A DNA stretch of 64,000 nucleotides, from contig JAPWUV010000002.1 in the NCBI GenBank assembly GCA_028275345.1, positions 525,410 to 589,409 of the forward strand. The letters are read 5' to 3'. The DNA is from a bacterium. GTDB lineage: Bacteria; Zhuqueibacterota; Zhuqueibacteria; Oleimicrobiales; Geothermoviventaceae. Positions 1 to 9,689 of this stretch are shown in pieces. Each line of letters starts with the position of its first letter. Position 1 is the first letter of the stretch. Made by a program: the position numbers and the translations under genes. The notes under the pieces are model-generated. The model was not told where the DNA came from. It did no database searches and worked only from the letters and a program-made list of their open reading frames with translations.

Positions 1-481
1 GGAGAATCGGCATAGCCAATAGTGCCGGACCCACGTCATAGGCATGCAACAGGAAAAAGCTGGCCCCCAATGCCATGGTAGTTAGGGCTACAAAACCCAC
101 GAGGCGATCGAAGAAAACGGCCGATGCCGCTTCAGCCGTTCTTCCGGATGCGCGAGCGGCATCGTAGATGCGGAACACATCCCCGCCCACGTAGCCAATC
201 AGGAAATTGTTGAAGAAGAGCCCAACATGGTAGAAGGCGACGACGGTCGCGAACGGCAACTCCACGCCGCGTGACAAGAGGAACCATCGCCACTGAACTG
301 CACCCAGCAGGTTGCTGAGCGCGAACACCGCAAGCGCCAAGCCGACCCATCCCCCCTGTGTCTTGGCAAGCTCAGTGACGACGCTCTCCACGCCGATGCG
401 CCTCAAGAGTAGCAGGACGACTGTCCCGCTGACGACCAGCTTGGCCAGTGTGGAGAGCACACGCCGTCCAGAAAATCTCAA
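1..481 (-). CDS. Lysylphosphatidylglycerol synthase TM / YbhN-like (UPF0104) membrane protein, C-terminus cut by window edge
   Basis: This is an open frame that runs off the left edge, so only about 160 N-terminal residues are visible. I translated it by hand. It shows two hydrophobic segments, then the family's hallmark loop reading FFNNFLIGYVGGDVFR, followed by a short Arg/Ala/Ser/Glu-rich stretch and VFFDRLVGFVAL. This pattern (glycine-glycine-Asp-x-x-Arg, then Asp-Arg-x-x-Gly) is typical of the UPF0104/AglD2 family of polytopic inner-membrane proteins. Members flip or transfer lipid-linked groups, and the exact substrate cannot be told here. The start is a TTG with GGAG seven bases upstream, 17 bases after the stop of the DUF2723 gene, so the two are probably cotranscribed. 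Together with the upstream glycosyltransferases this suggests envelope glycolipid synthesis. Confidence 0.8.
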   Translation of the reverse strand, partial: MRFSGRRVLSTLAKLVVSGTVVLLLLRRIGVESVVTELAKTQGGWVGLALAVFALSNLLGAVQWRWFLLSRGVELPFATVVAFYHVGLFFNNFLIGYVGGDVFRIYDAARASGRTAEAASAVFFDRLVGFVALTTMALGASFFLLHAYDVGPALLAMPIL

Positions 482-498
482 GCTCGATCTCCGGTCGA

Positions 499-3336
499 TC
501 AGTGCCGCGCCGTGTCCGGAAGAGCCCTGGCTGTATCTTCTTGCTCCGAGCCCCGCGAGACGGATTCCCGTAGTTCTTGCAGTAGGCGCTGCGCTTGAGC
601 ATCCGTCGGATAGCGCTTCAGCCACTGCTCCATCAGGGCGATGGCTTCGGGATAGCGCTGCTGCATCCGGTAGAGACCTACAAGCCAGCTGATGGCCGTC
701 GGATTGTCCGGATTGTTCCGCAGGATCCTCTTCAATCTCCGTTCGAACTCGTCGTACCGTTCAGCGCGGTAGTACCAATGAGCTATCTGAAGGCCGATCT
801 CGTCGCTCCGGAGCGGGATCACGTCTTCGGGCATGACCCTTTCCATCTTGTCCAGCACTTCCACCATTGGGTCCAGTTGGTTGCGCTGGGCGTAGTAGTA
901 GGCCAGCCTCAGGAAAGCTGCCCGGTAGTTCTGAAGCAGGCCAATCATGTTCTCGTCGTAGTAGACCTTCGGGTTATCCAGGTTCCGATACAAGAACTTG
1001 TCGAACAGATTCTCGCGCAGCTGCTGCACCGCAATGGAGTCCGCCGGATAGGAGACAAGCTTGAAATCCAACCCATCCATCCGCAGGTAGCGGTCTAGGC
1101 CGATTTTGTTCTCGGGCGAGACGGTCACAGCGAAATAGATCGGCTTCTTCCACTGATTGGCGTAGATGATGTTCAGCACCATGTAGTCTTGAACGCGAAT
1201 TCCCTCCACTCCTGCGTAGCTTAGGGTTGGACGAAAATCGAACTCGATGAATCGAGACTTCTCCAGCTCCTCGGGGGTGGGCGGGGATGTAACCCCTGCC
1301 TCCCGACGGTGTTGGAGATAGACATCCTCGGGCACCGGGATCCGGATTCTCTTCGTCTTCCAGGGCATCGCCCGCAGTTCCTCGATCTGCTCATCCGTCA
1401 GCGAAATGGGAACCTTGGGCTCCATGTACTTGAGCTGCTTGATATACCAGTCAGTGTTGAGCAAGCTCAGATTCACGATCCGGATGTCGGGTCGGATCTT
1501 ATACACGTACTGGAGGAACCACACAGGGAAGGTGTCATTGTCACCGTTCGTGAAGATGATGGCGTTCGGCTCGCAGCTCTGGAGGAGGTTGTACGAGTAG
1601 TCGTAGGGTACGTACTGCCCCGTCCTATCGTGGCTGTGAAAGTTGAAAGAAAGCAGCTTGGCCGGGGAAATCAGCAGGAAAGCCGTGGTCACGACTCCAA
1701 GCCATGCGAGGCGCTTGTTCCCCGAGGCCTTTTCGATTTGGGACTGGGCGGCGATCGTGGCTAGCATGATCAGCCCAAAGATGCCGCCGGCCAATCCCAA
1801 GCCGCGGAGGTAGGTTGAGGCAAGGCTTTCTCCCCCAAGGGCGTTTGGCAGGATCAGAGCGAGGGCCAGGCAGCCCACGGCCGGTCCGAGAATGTACAGG
1901 GGCCGCTGCAACGCTTTCCCAGAACGGAGCCACTCGCGCGCCGTCTCCATAAACCCAAGAAGTCCCATCCCGATCCAGAGCGCGAAGGCGTAGAAAGACC
2001 CCACGTACACGTAGTCCCGCTCACGCGGTTGCGGATCCTCCTGGTTCAAATACAGGACGATAGCTACGCCCATCATGATGAATAGCAAGCCCACTACAGC
2101 GGCGCCTTTCCAGTCGCGCCGGATGTGGTGTACCATGCCCATCACCCCGATGAGGAAGGGGATGGCCCAAAGTCCCTGCATCGTGAAGGTGGAGGCGCGA
2201 CAGGCGTCATTGGGCTCGGCCGGCGCGACGCTCGGTCCCTTGCCGATGTACTGCCAGCCAAAATACCGGATGTACATGGCCCGGATCTGATAGTCCCAAA
2301 GGAAATCCAGCGAGCCGGAGTATTCGTTTCGGCACGCGCTTTCCGGCTTCCAACGCCGCCGGTCCCAAATACTCCATGTCCCGTACTGCTCCCGATTGAG
2401 GTACTTAACCAGGTTCACAACGTTCTCGGGATCGTTCTCATCGATCGGGGGATCCAACTTGCTGCGAAGGTAAATGGCGCCGTAAGTGGAATAGCCGAGG
2501 AGCACCAGGAAGGCCGCCGTCAAGGCGGTGGCAGCCCATTGTTTTCCCCGCCGCCAGGCCTCATAGGCCCCGGCGACAATCGCGAACACAGCAAGGACCA
2601 GGACCCACGAGGAGAGCTTCTCCATCACGTAGGGAACGCCCTTCACAATCCCGGGGTAGATCGCCCAGAAAGCGAGAAGACCGACGATTCCGAACCGGAT
2701 GAGGGAGCTCCACGAAAGCTTCCCTTTCCGGAAATAGACCATGAGGAAGATGGCCGGAAAGGCAAGGATGTTCAAGAGATGAACGCCAATCGCCAGACCG
2801 AAGAGATAAGCGATGAGCAGAAGGTAGCGGTCCGCAATCGGCTGGTCGGCTTTCTCCCACCAGAGGAGCGCCAGGTAAACCACAGCCACGGTGAACAGCA
2901 TGCTGATGGCGTAGACCTCAGCCTCAACGGCGTTGAACCAAAAGGTGTCCGTGAAGGCGAAGCTGAGCGCCCCCACCACGGCGCTCCCGTATACGAGCCA
3001 GCGATCCTCTGCCGAAGTGGGCCTCCCTCGCCAGATCTGAATGAAGCGCACGATGGTGAGGAACGTCAGCGCGATCGTGAGCCCACTCGCCAGCGCGCTG
3101 AATAGGTTCACCCGGTAGCCGATGTCCGAAGCGAAAGGGATCATGGAGAACAGGCGCCCGATGAGCAGGTACAGCGGAGCGCCGGGCGGGTGCGGAACTC
3201 CCAACAAGTAGGAACACGTGATGAACTCACCGCAGTCCCAGAATGAGGTGGTCGGAGCCAAGGTTCGGAGATAAACCAGAAAGGACACCAAGAAGACGCC
3301 GAAAGCCAGGGAATGCCGAATCCGTTTGTCGCCCAT
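499..3336 (-). CDS. DUF2723 polytopic membrane protein with C-terminal TPRs (putative lipid-linked-sugar glycosyltransferase)
   Basis: The protein has 945 residues. The N-terminal ~540 residues contain about a dozen hydrophobic segments. The start reads TLAPTTSFWDCGEFI and then GVPHPPGAPLYLLIGR, the acidic first-loop signature of DUF2723, which is distantly related to GT-C / protein-O-mannosyltransferase-like enzymes such as TMEM260. The remaining ~400 residues are soluble, probably periplasmic. They end in TPR-like helices (about residues 800–925) with the repeating pattern of Tyr/Ala/Asn-Pro. DUF2723 proteins of Bacteroidota and relatives are large membrane proteins of unproven reaction; glycosyl transfer to exported proteins is the usual proposal. 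It follows the GT4 gene by 11 bp, so an operon is likely. Confidence 0.85.
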   Translation of the reverse strand: MGDKRIRHSLAFGVFLVSFLVYLRTLAPTTSFWDCGEFITCSYLLGVPHPPGAPLYLLIGRLFSMIPFASDIGYRVNLFSALASGLTIALTFLTIVRFIQIWRGRPTSAEDRWLVYGSAVVGALSFAFTDTFWFNAVEAEVYAISMLFTVAVVYLALLWWEKADQPIADRYLLLIAYLFGLAIGVHLLNILAFPAIFLMVYFRKGKLSWSSLIRFGIVGLLAFWAIYPGIVKGVPYVMEKLSSWVLVLAVFAIVAGAYEAWRRGKQWAATALTAAFLVLLGYSTYGAIYLRSKLDPPIDENDPENVVNLVKYLNREQYGTWSIWDRRRWKPESACRNEYSGSLDFLWDYQIRAMYIRYFGWQYIGKGPSVAPAEPNDACRASTFTMQGLWAIPFLIGVMGMVHHIRRDWKGAAVVGLLFIMMGVAIVLYLNQEDPQPRERDYVYVGSFYAFALWIGMGLLGFMETAREWLRSGKALQRPLYILGPAVGCLALALILPNALGGESLASTYLRGLGLAGGIFGLIMLATIAAQSQIEKASGNKRLAWLGVVTTAFLLISPAKLLSFNFHSHDRTGQYVPYDYSYNLLQSCEPNAIIFTNGDNDTFPVWFLQYVYKIRPDIRIVNLSLLNTDWYIKQLKYMEPKVPISLTDEQIEELRAMPWKTKRIRIPVPEDVYLQHRREAGVTSPPTPEELEKSRFIEFDFRPTLSYAGVEGIRVQDYMVLNIIYANQWKKPIYFAVTVSPENKIGLDRYLRMDGLDFKLVSYPADSIAVQQLRENLFDKFLYRNLDNPKVYYDENMIGLLQNYRAAFLRLAYYYAQRNQLDPMVEVLDKMERVMPEDVIPLRSDEIGLQIAHWYYRAERYDEFERRLKRILRNNPDNPTAISWLVGLYRMQQRYPEAIALMEQWLKRYPTDAQAQRLLQELRESVSRGSEQEDTARALPDTARH

Positions 3337-3347
3337 CGATCCCTCCG

Positions 3348-4463
3348 CTATTCCCTCTCCTGAAGTGCAGATAAGAGAAGCTCCTCAGCGCAATCGGCTG
3401 CCCGTTCCCAACTGTGCTGCCTTGCCCATTCCACCGCTGCCTGACCCATGGCCCGCCGCAGATCCCCGTCCCGCAGGATCCGGACCACATTTCGTGCCAA
3501 CGCTTCCAGATCACCATAGGGGTAAAGCAGCCCGGTAACCCCCGCAACGACCGAGTCGCGAAGGCCTGGCGAGTCGGCCGCAACGACAGGCGTCCCGCAT
3601 GCGTTCGCCTCCGTCACGGTCAGCCCCCACCCTTCCTTCGGCGACGGATTCACGCACACCCACATTCGCCGAAGAAGACGGATTTTTCCCTCTTCGGTCA
3701 CCTTCCCAGTGAAGGCCACATGTTGTCTTACGCCAGTCTGCGCAGACAGCCGTTCCAGGCGAGACCGGTCATCCCCCTCCCCGACGATCAGCAGCTCCGC
3801 GTCCGGCACCTCCTGCAGGATCAACCGGAAAGCGCGGATCAAATGATCGACGCTCTTATAACGCTTCAACCGTCCGAAGTATCCAACGGTCGGACGCTCC
3901 GCCCGTCCTGCCTCATCCGGAGTGTAGCGCTCGCAGTCGACACCATTTGGCACGAGCCGAATCCGAGCTTCCGGAATACCCCGCCTGACCAGGTCTTGTT
4001 TCGTACTGGCCGAGACAGCCCCAAACCAGCTCCTCCGGTAGACTGGCGCCACAAAGCGCTCCGCCAGATATACGTACAGAGCCGGCAACAACCAGGTCTC
4101 CCGAAAGATGGAGCGCTCGAAGAAGTGATGCACAAGGGCCGCGACCGGCTTCCCAGCGAAAACAGGGGTGTAGAACGGAATCTTGTTCAGGTCGTCCACC
4201 ACAATGTCAAAATGGCACTCGGCGGACAATCGTCGGTACGCCAGGGGTACAGCGAAATTGAACCAGTCTCTGGAACCCACCCGGACGACCCGCATTCCCT
4301 CCATCGTCTCTCGCTTGGCAGCCCCGCCGAACGCCGACACGAGCAAGGTCACTTCCCACCCTCGACGCGCCAACCGGGAGAACACCTCCCTGAGATGCAC
4401 CTCCGCTCCCCCCGCCAGCGGGTGCGTCCAGTCCTGCCAGTTGATCACAAGCACTCTTGGCAC
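3348..4463 (-). CDS. Glycosyltransferase family 4 (GT-B fold)
   Basis: The N-terminus reads VINWQDWTHPLAGGAEVHL, a common opening of GT4 enzymes acting on cell-surface glycans, with the Gly-Gly-Ala donor/acceptor loop. The C-terminal Rossmann domain has VGYFGRLKRYK and PSPKEGWGLTVTEANACGTP, where the two glutamates spaced seven residues apart match the GT4 E-x7-E nucleotide-sugar motif. No signal or membrane segment is seen, so it should act on the cytoplasmic face. I chose the GTG at 4463 because AAGGAG lies just upstream and homologues begin near this point. A TTG at 4511 would add 16 residues and would begin one base after the methyltransferase stop. Donor and acceptor sugars are unknown. 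Confidence 0.88.
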   Translation of the reverse strand: MPRVLVINWQDWTHPLAGGAEVHLREVFSRLARRGWEVTLLVSAFGGAAKRETMEGMRVVRVGSRDWFNFAVPLAYRRLSAECHFDIVVDDLNKIPFYTPVFAGKPVAALVHHFFERSIFRETWLLPALYVYLAERFVAPVYRRSWFGAVSASTKQDLVRRGIPEARIRLVPNGVDCERYTPDEAGRAERPTVGYFGRLKRYKSVDHLIRAFRLILQEVPDAELLIVGEGDDRSRLERLSAQTGVRQHVAFTGKVTEEGKIRLLRRMWVCVNPSPKEGWGLTVTEANACGTPVVAADSPGLRDSVVAGVTGLLYPYGDLEALARNVVRILRDGDLRRAMGQAAVEWARQHSWERAADCAEELLLSALQERE

Positions 4464-4512
4464 TGACTCCTTCGTCCTCCGCGCCCGACGTTGGCCCGTT
4501 CGAGGGAGCAAC

Positions 4513-5322
4513 TCATGCCCTTTCGAGATCTGCAGCAGCCGGAAGGCAAGCTACCACCCCGACGTCGAGAAACGTGTAGTAGGCCCACCGTTTCCGTCTG
4601 AGTCGCCTTCGCACGGCAGCCCGAATGTCCCGAAGGATCGGAATCCCTTTCGGATGCATCGGCAGACGAACGCCCACACGAAGCAATGCGAGACGAAGCG
4701 ATCGATAGAATAGGCTCGGGCGCATCCAATCGCCGTAGCATTTCACGGGCGTCAGCCCGACACTTCGTACCAACGATTCCAGCCCGCCGATTGTGTACTC
4801 GGTCTCCCAGCCCGCGAACCACCGCCCGATCCACATGAGAAGATGCTTGATGGCCGTGTAGGGGTGGTATTTCTGCGGTACATCCACGAGGACGTACCCA
4901 CCCGGTCTGAGCACAGCCATATTCGCCCTGAGCAAGGGTAGCGGATCCCGGAAGTGCTCGAGCAAACCTTGATGGAACACGAGGTCAAAGGCTCCGGGTC
5001 GGAAGGGCATCTGCAGCGCATCCCCAAGCACTACAAACACGGCCACGCCTTGCTGTTTGGCCAGTTCACGCACGGTTCGAACGGCCGCCGGCGAGTAATC
5101 CAACGCCACCACACGCGCGCCCATCTCGGCGAGGCGAAGGCTGTCTCGACCGCTCCCTGCTCCTACCTCCAGCACCCATTTGCCCTGCGGGTCCAAGACG
5201 CCGGCCAATGCCTCCACGATTCGGTCCCCCGTCGAATAGATCTCTCCGATCGGCCTCTGGCCCGACCAAAACCTGTCCCACACCTCTCGGGAGCCCGATG
5301 GCCTATCCGTTGCGATCAACAT
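4513..5322 (-). CDS. Class I SAM-dependent methyltransferase
   Basis: This Rossmann-fold methyltransferase has 269 residues. Motif I is visible as VLEVGAGSGRDSLRLAEMG, followed by the acidic end of strand 2 (VVALDYS). The DALQMPFRPGAFDLV segment is motif II/III, and HQGLLEHF is the usual post-motif helix. The C-terminal third is Arg-rich and resembles methyltransferases found in sugar and lipid biosynthetic clusters, where a hydroxyl or carboxyl group is capped. The frame is open upstream to 5628, but I chose the ATG at 5322: it has AGAAGGG at proper spacing and begins just before the conserved core. The extra upstream codons are Arg/Pro-rich and overlap the DUF1844 gene. The substrate is unknown; context suggests a glycan or lipid. 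Confidence 0.85.
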   Translation of the reverse strand: MLIATDRPSGSREVWDRFWSGQRPIGEIYSTGDRIVEALAGVLDPQGKWVLEVGAGSGRDSLRLAEMGARVVALDYSPAAVRTVRELAKQQGVAVFVVLGDALQMPFRPGAFDLVFHQGLLEHFRDPLPLLRANMAVLRPGGYVLVDVPQKYHPYTAIKHLLMWIGRWFAGWETEYTIGGLESLVRSVGLTPVKCYGDWMRPSLFYRSLRLALLRVGVRLPMHPKGIPILRDIRAAVRRRLRRKRWAYYTFLDVGVVACLPAAADLERA

Positions 5323-5476
5323 GCACGTCCCTTCTGAACCGCCGGCCATCCACCCCGCTCGCACATGGGCTGTCGCCGTTCCCCTTGGCTGGCCGGGATT
5401 CATCGCTGCGACTCCTTCGCCCTCTTCGCTGCGCCCCAAACGTGCTTTCCTGCCCACCGTGTCACACCCAAGGGCC

Positions 5477-5881
5477 TCAAGTGGCCGATGCGCCGGATTG
5501 CGAAGCCCCGGAAGCGCTCTCTCCACTGGTCGCACCTTGCGCGTCGGGCGGTTGTGCCTGGGAAGATCCGGCCTGTGACTTCTGCTCGGCTTCTTTGGCC
5601 TTTCGATCCTTTTCCACTTCATCCACATAATTCAGCTTCAGTTCCCGGATGACCCGCTCGAGGTGCCTTTGCTCTTCGTCATCGAGGTTGCCGCGGGTCT
5701 TGGCCAGAAGCATGTCGAGCATGTCGATCGAGAATCTTGCCTGGTCCAGGTCCCGTTCGATCTTGTCGGTGATGGGGTTTTTCAACTTCCCCATCTGCTG
5801 GTACGCTGCGGTCTGGAACATGGTGACAAGGTAGAAGAAGAGCGCTTTGTTCTTGTCCTCCGGAGAAAACGAGGATTCCAT
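5477..5881 (-). CDS. DUF1844 domain protein
   Basis: The protein has 134 residues. The first ~90 match the DUF1844 pattern: a short hydrophobic helix (ALFFYLVTMFQTAAYQQMGK), then Asn-Pro-Ile-Thr, then an amphipathic helix containing DLDQARFSIDMLDMLLAKTRGNL and an acidic end (DDEEQRHLERVIRELKLNYV). The tail (residues ~95–134) is low-complexity Gln/Ala/Ser and probably disordered. The function of DUF1844 is unknown. It occurs as a small helical protein across deltaproteobacterial, acidobacterial and FCB-like lineages. The start ATG is preceded by GAGAGGGAAGG. It lies between recG and the methyltransferase on the same strand. Confidence 0.88.
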   Translation of the reverse strand: MESSFSPEDKNKALFFYLVTMFQTAAYQQMGKLKNPITDKIERDLDQARFSIDMLDMLLAKTRGNLDDEEQRHLERVIRELKLNYVDEVEKDRKAKEAEQKSQAGSSQAQPPDAQGATSGESASGASQSGASAT

Positions 5882-5966
5882 CGCCTTCCCTCTCCTCGCG
5901 ACCTCAGTGCCTCACAAGCCTGATCTGCTCTTCGGGCAATCCTGCATCCATAGCCTAGGCTGCCAC

Positions 5967-8117
5967 TCATCCAACCTTAACGAAGTCGAGCGCCTCTCGA
6001 TAATGCCGGATGAAGTAATCGCGCAGGGCTTCGTGAGCCGGATCGGTGAGGTGAGGATCCTTTTCCGCCAGCCGGAATGCCTCCTCCCGTGCCGCAGCCA
6101 ATAGGGCGGCGTCTTTGATCAGATCCGCAATGCGGAGTTCTGGAAATCCATGCTGTCTCGTCCCGAAGAACTCGCCCGGACCTCGCATCTGGAGGTCGAT
6201 TTCAGCGATTTCAAAGCCGTTGTCCGTGTTCACCATGGTCTGGAGGCGTCGCTCGGCCTCCGGAGTTAACTGGCCATAGGAGATCAGGATGCAATAGGAT
6301 TGTTCCGCTCCTCGCCCAACCCGACCCCGCAACTGATGGAGCTGCGTCAGTCCGAACCGCTCCGCATGCTCGATGATCATGATCGTGGCGTTGGGAACGT
6401 CGACTCCCACCTCCACCACGGTGGTGGAGACGAGAAGCCGGAGCCGGCCGTCTTTGAATTCCCGCATCACGCGTTCCTTCTCCTCTTTGGGAAGACGGCC
6501 GTGAAGCAAGCCGGTCGGGATATGGCGGAACATCGTCGCCCGCATCTTTTCGTAGCAGTCCGTGGCGGCCTTCAGGTCCGATTTCTCCGACTCCTCAACC
6601 AATGGGAACACCACGTAGGCCTGACGCCCCTTTTCGAGCTCCGACTTCAGGAAGTGGTAGATGCGGGGACGATAGGACGAGTCCCGCCACACAGTCTTCA
6701 CCCGCTTTCGACCAGCCGGAGGCTCATCGATGACGGAGACGTCGAGGTCCCCGTACACCGTCATCGAAAGGGTCCGCGGGATGGGCGTAGCCGTCATCAT
6801 GAGGACATCGGGATTGGGACTCTTTTCCTGCAGCAGACGCCGCTGCATGACACCGAAACGGTGCTGTTCATCGATCACCACAAGACCAAGCGCCGGGAAG
6901 GTGACCTCTTCTTGGATCAGGGCGTGGGTCCCAACGATGATTTCGGCTTTCCCGGAGGCGATCTCCTGCCGTGCCGCTTCCTTTTCCGCCTGGCTCATCC
7001 CTCCGATCAGCAGGCATACCGTGATCCCGAGGTCCGACAACAGAGACCGCAACGTCAGGTAATGCTGCTCTGCGAGGATCTCCGTGGGGGCCATCAAAGC
7101 CGCCTGGTAGCCGTTTTCCACAGCCATGACCATGGCAATTGCAGCCACGATGGTCTTGCCCGAGCCGACGTCCCCCTGGAGGAGCCGGTGCATCGGTTTC
7201 TCGCTCCGCATGTCGGCGTAAATCTCACGCAGCACGCGCCTCTGGGCTGCAGTGAGCTGAAACGGCAGAGCCTGGATCAGTTTGCGCGTGGCTTCGCCGA
7301 TCCGCCTTACTCGGGACCGCTTCTCCTGCCTTTCCAATACCTTGTGGCGCAACGCAAGCAGAAGCTCGAGATAGAAAAGCTCGTCGAACTTGAGACGACG
7401 CCGCGCCTGATGCAACGCCTCCAAAGACGCCGGGAAATGGACATTTTCCAGTGCGAAGCGAAGGGTGACCAGACGCCGCCTCTCGCGGATGTCCTCCGGA
7501 AGGGTCTCCCGAATGGCACTGCGGTAGGAAGCCAAACATGCCGCGATGATTCGGCGGAAGCCCCGGCTATCCAGCTGAACCGCCTCCAGTTCCTGCGATG
7601 AAGGATAGAGGGGGATGATCTTGCCCGTGTGGATCCCGGAGCTCTCGCCCGTCATCCCCAGACGGTCGAATTCCGGATGAGCTATCTCCCAAACGGAGCC
7701 GAAACGGGCCACCCGACCGCTGACCGCCAGCTGTTCGCCCTTCCGAAAAGCGTTCTGCAGATAACGATAGCCCTGGAACCAGACGCATTGGACAAAGCCA
7801 GTGCCATCCGTCAGGATAACCACGAATCTGGGCCGTTTGCCACGGACGATCCCTGCCGAATGGACCGTCCCGACGATCGTGACGTCCGTTCCATCCATCA
7901 GATCGCAAATGCGCCGGACGTCGCTTCGATCTACGTGACGCCGGGGAAAGTAGTAGAGCAGATCTTCCGCTGTGTGAATCCCAGCCTTTCTCAACGCGCG
8001 CGCCCGCTGGTCCCCTACCGACCGAATCTCGGTGATCGGTATCCCGTGGAGGGGCCTGAGCGGGGCGGCTTGTCCACCTGCAGATCGCAGTTTCAACACA
8101 CCGGGCACGATCCCCAA
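5967..8117 (-). CDS. recG: ATP-dependent DNA helicase RecG
   Basis: At 716 residues this is normal RecG length. RecG remodels stalled replication forks and Holliday junctions. The N-terminal wedge/OB domain is recognisable (SVGDQRARALRKAGI, then YYFPRRHVDRSDVRRI). The helicase core carries Walker A GDVGSGKT near residue 318, the DEQH box at about 416–419 followed by RFGVMQR, MTATPIPRTL, and the C-terminal motif VI region HQLRGRVGRGAEQSYC. The tail reads MRGPGEFFGTRQHG, the RecG-specific TRG-like segment. The annotated start is a TTG four bases after the stop of the DUF4139 gene. Nearby GTG/TTG codons a few residues downstream are possible alternatives. Confidence 0.96.
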   Translation of the reverse strand: MGIVPGVLKLRSAGGQAAPLRPLHGIPITEIRSVGDQRARALRKAGIHTAEDLLYYFPRRHVDRSDVRRICDLMDGTDVTIVGTVHSAGIVRGKRPRFVVILTDGTGFVQCVWFQGYRYLQNAFRKGEQLAVSGRVARFGSVWEIAHPEFDRLGMTGESSGIHTGKIIPLYPSSQELEAVQLDSRGFRRIIAACLASYRSAIRETLPEDIRERRRLVTLRFALENVHFPASLEALHQARRRLKFDELFYLELLLALRHKVLERQEKRSRVRRIGEATRKLIQALPFQLTAAQRRVLREIYADMRSEKPMHRLLQGDVGSGKTIVAAIAMVMAVENGYQAALMAPTEILAEQHYLTLRSLLSDLGITVCLLIGGMSQAEKEAARQEIASGKAEIIVGTHALIQEEVTFPALGLVVIDEQHRFGVMQRRLLQEKSPNPDVLMMTATPIPRTLSMTVYGDLDVSVIDEPPAGRKRVKTVWRDSSYRPRIYHFLKSELEKGRQAYVVFPLVEESEKSDLKAATDCYEKMRATMFRHIPTGLLHGRLPKEEKERVMREFKDGRLRLLVSTTVVEVGVDVPNATIMIIEHAERFGLTQLHQLRGRVGRGAEQSYCILISYGQLTPEAERRLQTMVNTDNGFEIAEIDLQMRGPGEFFGTRQHGFPELRIADLIKDAALLAAAREEAFRLAEKDPHLTDPAHEALRDYFIRHYREALDFVKVG

Positions 8118-8120
8118 TCT

Positions 8121-9482
8121 CTACTGACGGATCAACGCCCTGTACTCGACGCTCTTGCTGCTCCGGGGAGCAACGTCCACCACAAACTGGATCTCCGTGG
8201 CCGACTTCTTGACAAATGGCTCTGTGGAGTGGCGAATCTCCCAGTCTCCCCACAGATGCTCATGGATTTCCACCTGCACTGCCTGATCTTTTCGGTTGGA
8301 CAGTTCGATCCGGTAGCTCTCCTCCCGTGCACCGGGAGCCATCTGTCGGCTCTCGACGAGCGTCCGCTTCCCCTCGATATCGAAGGCATAGCCCGCGGTC
8401 AGCTGGACGTCGGCCCCGACGGGCGTATGCCCGAGGCGATCCTCGCCCACAAGCCGAAGCCGGTCCCGGTCCTGCTTGTAAATGCGCACGGTTCCCGCGG
8501 GTAACGGCTGGCCAGGACCTGACGGCTTGTCGTTGCGGAAGCGGATCTGCACCCGCACTTGCGAACCGTCACGCTGTCCGTCGTACACGTAATGCTTCTT
8601 GCACCCAGCACGCGAAGCGGATACGAGAGGGACGTCCTTGATTTGCCCGTCTTCCAACGTCACCGGTCGGGAGAACTCGTAGACATGATACTCGAAAACA
8701 GAGCGCTCTTCCGGCGCTTCCGGCGCTGCAGCCATGGCCGTTTCCGCCACGCGGAAAAGTGGACGGGGGGTCTCCTTCCCCGCAACGTGGATCTGGCCAG
8801 CCACAAGGGAGAGGCACGCATTCTCGTACTTGCGCCCGGAATGATTCTCCAGCTTCGCACACCCCTCCAAGTCCAGTTGAGTTTCGGCTTCGTTGAGCAC
8901 GAGGGTGTAGTAGGCCTCCCAGGAGAGGCCAGACGTCAGGTATTGGAGCTCGCAAGCCTGTCTCCCCTGGGATTCGCTTTCGATTTCCAGCACAAGCCCG
9001 GGTTCGGAAACCAGCTCCACGTCAGACGGCAAAATCACGCGGCGAATCGTCGACGCGGAGACGATCGTGATCCCTTGATCCTGGTTTAGGATGACCGGTT
9101 CCGCCCCAAGCATCGCGCGCAGCGTACCGGAAATCACCCCCTCTTCCGTCACAATCTGCACGGGCCTACCCACAAGCTGGGCCAGGAGCTCTTCCCTCCC
9201 GCCGATTGGCGGCCGATATGCGTACTCCAGAACCTTCACTGGCGCGGCCTCCGAAAGAAATCGGACGCGAAACGAACTGGGGTCAACCCGCACCGGGAGC
9301 TGACCGAAAACCACGCGACTGATCCCGCGCGCCAGCAGGACTTCCCTTCGTTCGCGCACAACGGCGAGATCATTGCCGTAGACGGTCAGGTACAGGGAGC
9401 CTTCTCTTCCCAATGACGTTCTCGCCAGGCATCCCAGCGCAAACACGCCGAGGAGCCGCAGAATCCATGCTCGTGAGCTCAT
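8121..9482 (-). CDS. Exported DUF4139 domain protein
   Basis: The protein has 453 residues with a probable Sec signal peptide (basic start, hydrophobic residues 7–20, cleavage near SLG). The mature part begins with LTVYGNDLAVVRERREV, the classic opening of DUF4139 proteins, and continues as a predicted all-beta protein. Characteristic segments include LTSGLSWEAYYTLVLNE, LAGQIH-type strands, RIYKQDRDRLRLVGED and an ending that resembles the Ig-like close of this family (SVEYRALIRQ). DUF4139 proteins are exported and of unknown biochemical role. The ATG has GAGGTGAG upstream. It is followed three bases later by recG, so the genes are probably cotranscribed, although a functional link is not evident. 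Confidence 0.85.
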   Translation of the reverse strand: MSSRAWILRLLGVFALGCLARTSLGREGSLYLTVYGNDLAVVRERREVLLARGISRVVFGQLPVRVDPSSFRVRFLSEAAPVKVLEYAYRPPIGGREELLAQLVGRPVQIVTEEGVISGTLRAMLGAEPVILNQDQGITIVSASTIRRVILPSDVELVSEPGLVLEIESESQGRQACELQYLTSGLSWEAYYTLVLNEAETQLDLEGCAKLENHSGRKYENACLSLVAGQIHVAGKETPRPLFRVAETAMAAAPEAPEERSVFEYHVYEFSRPVTLEDGQIKDVPLVSASRAGCKKHYVYDGQRDGSQVRVQIRFRNDKPSGPGQPLPAGTVRIYKQDRDRLRLVGEDRLGHTPVGADVQLTAGYAFDIEGKRTLVESRQMAPGAREESYRIELSNRKDQAVQVEIHEHLWGDWEIRHSTEPFVKKSATEIQFVVDVAPRSSKSVEYRALIRQ

Positions 9483-9612
9483 TGGCTCACCTCATCTTGG
9501 CTGGCATCGTATGATGCATTTCCTCCCCCGTCATCCAGATCCCAGCCTCGGGACTTGCATCCGTCTTGCTTCGATCCCTGCATCCAGCCCGGATACACCC
9601 TGCAATGCAGAA

Positions 9613-9638
9613 CGCGGGATCAACCTCTTGATCCCGCG
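9613..9638 (-). terminator. Perfect 11-bp hairpin downstream of valS
   Basis: The sequence CGCGGGATCAA, a four-base loop and the exact complement lie about 50 bases after the valS stop. On the minus strand only a short TTCTGC follows, so it lacks a strong U-tract. It is well placed to end valS transcription or protect the 3' end before the DUF4139-recG genes. Confidence 0.5.
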
Positions 9639-9689
9639 ATTCTTGGCCGCATGAATCCTGAGCCCCCGTCCCGCTCGGGATTGTGCCGC

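Noticed and set aside
2125-3105. Plus-strand frame of 326 codons opposite the DUF2723 gene
   Set aside because: It is antisense to a well-supported membrane protein, with no hydrophobic or domain pattern of its own.
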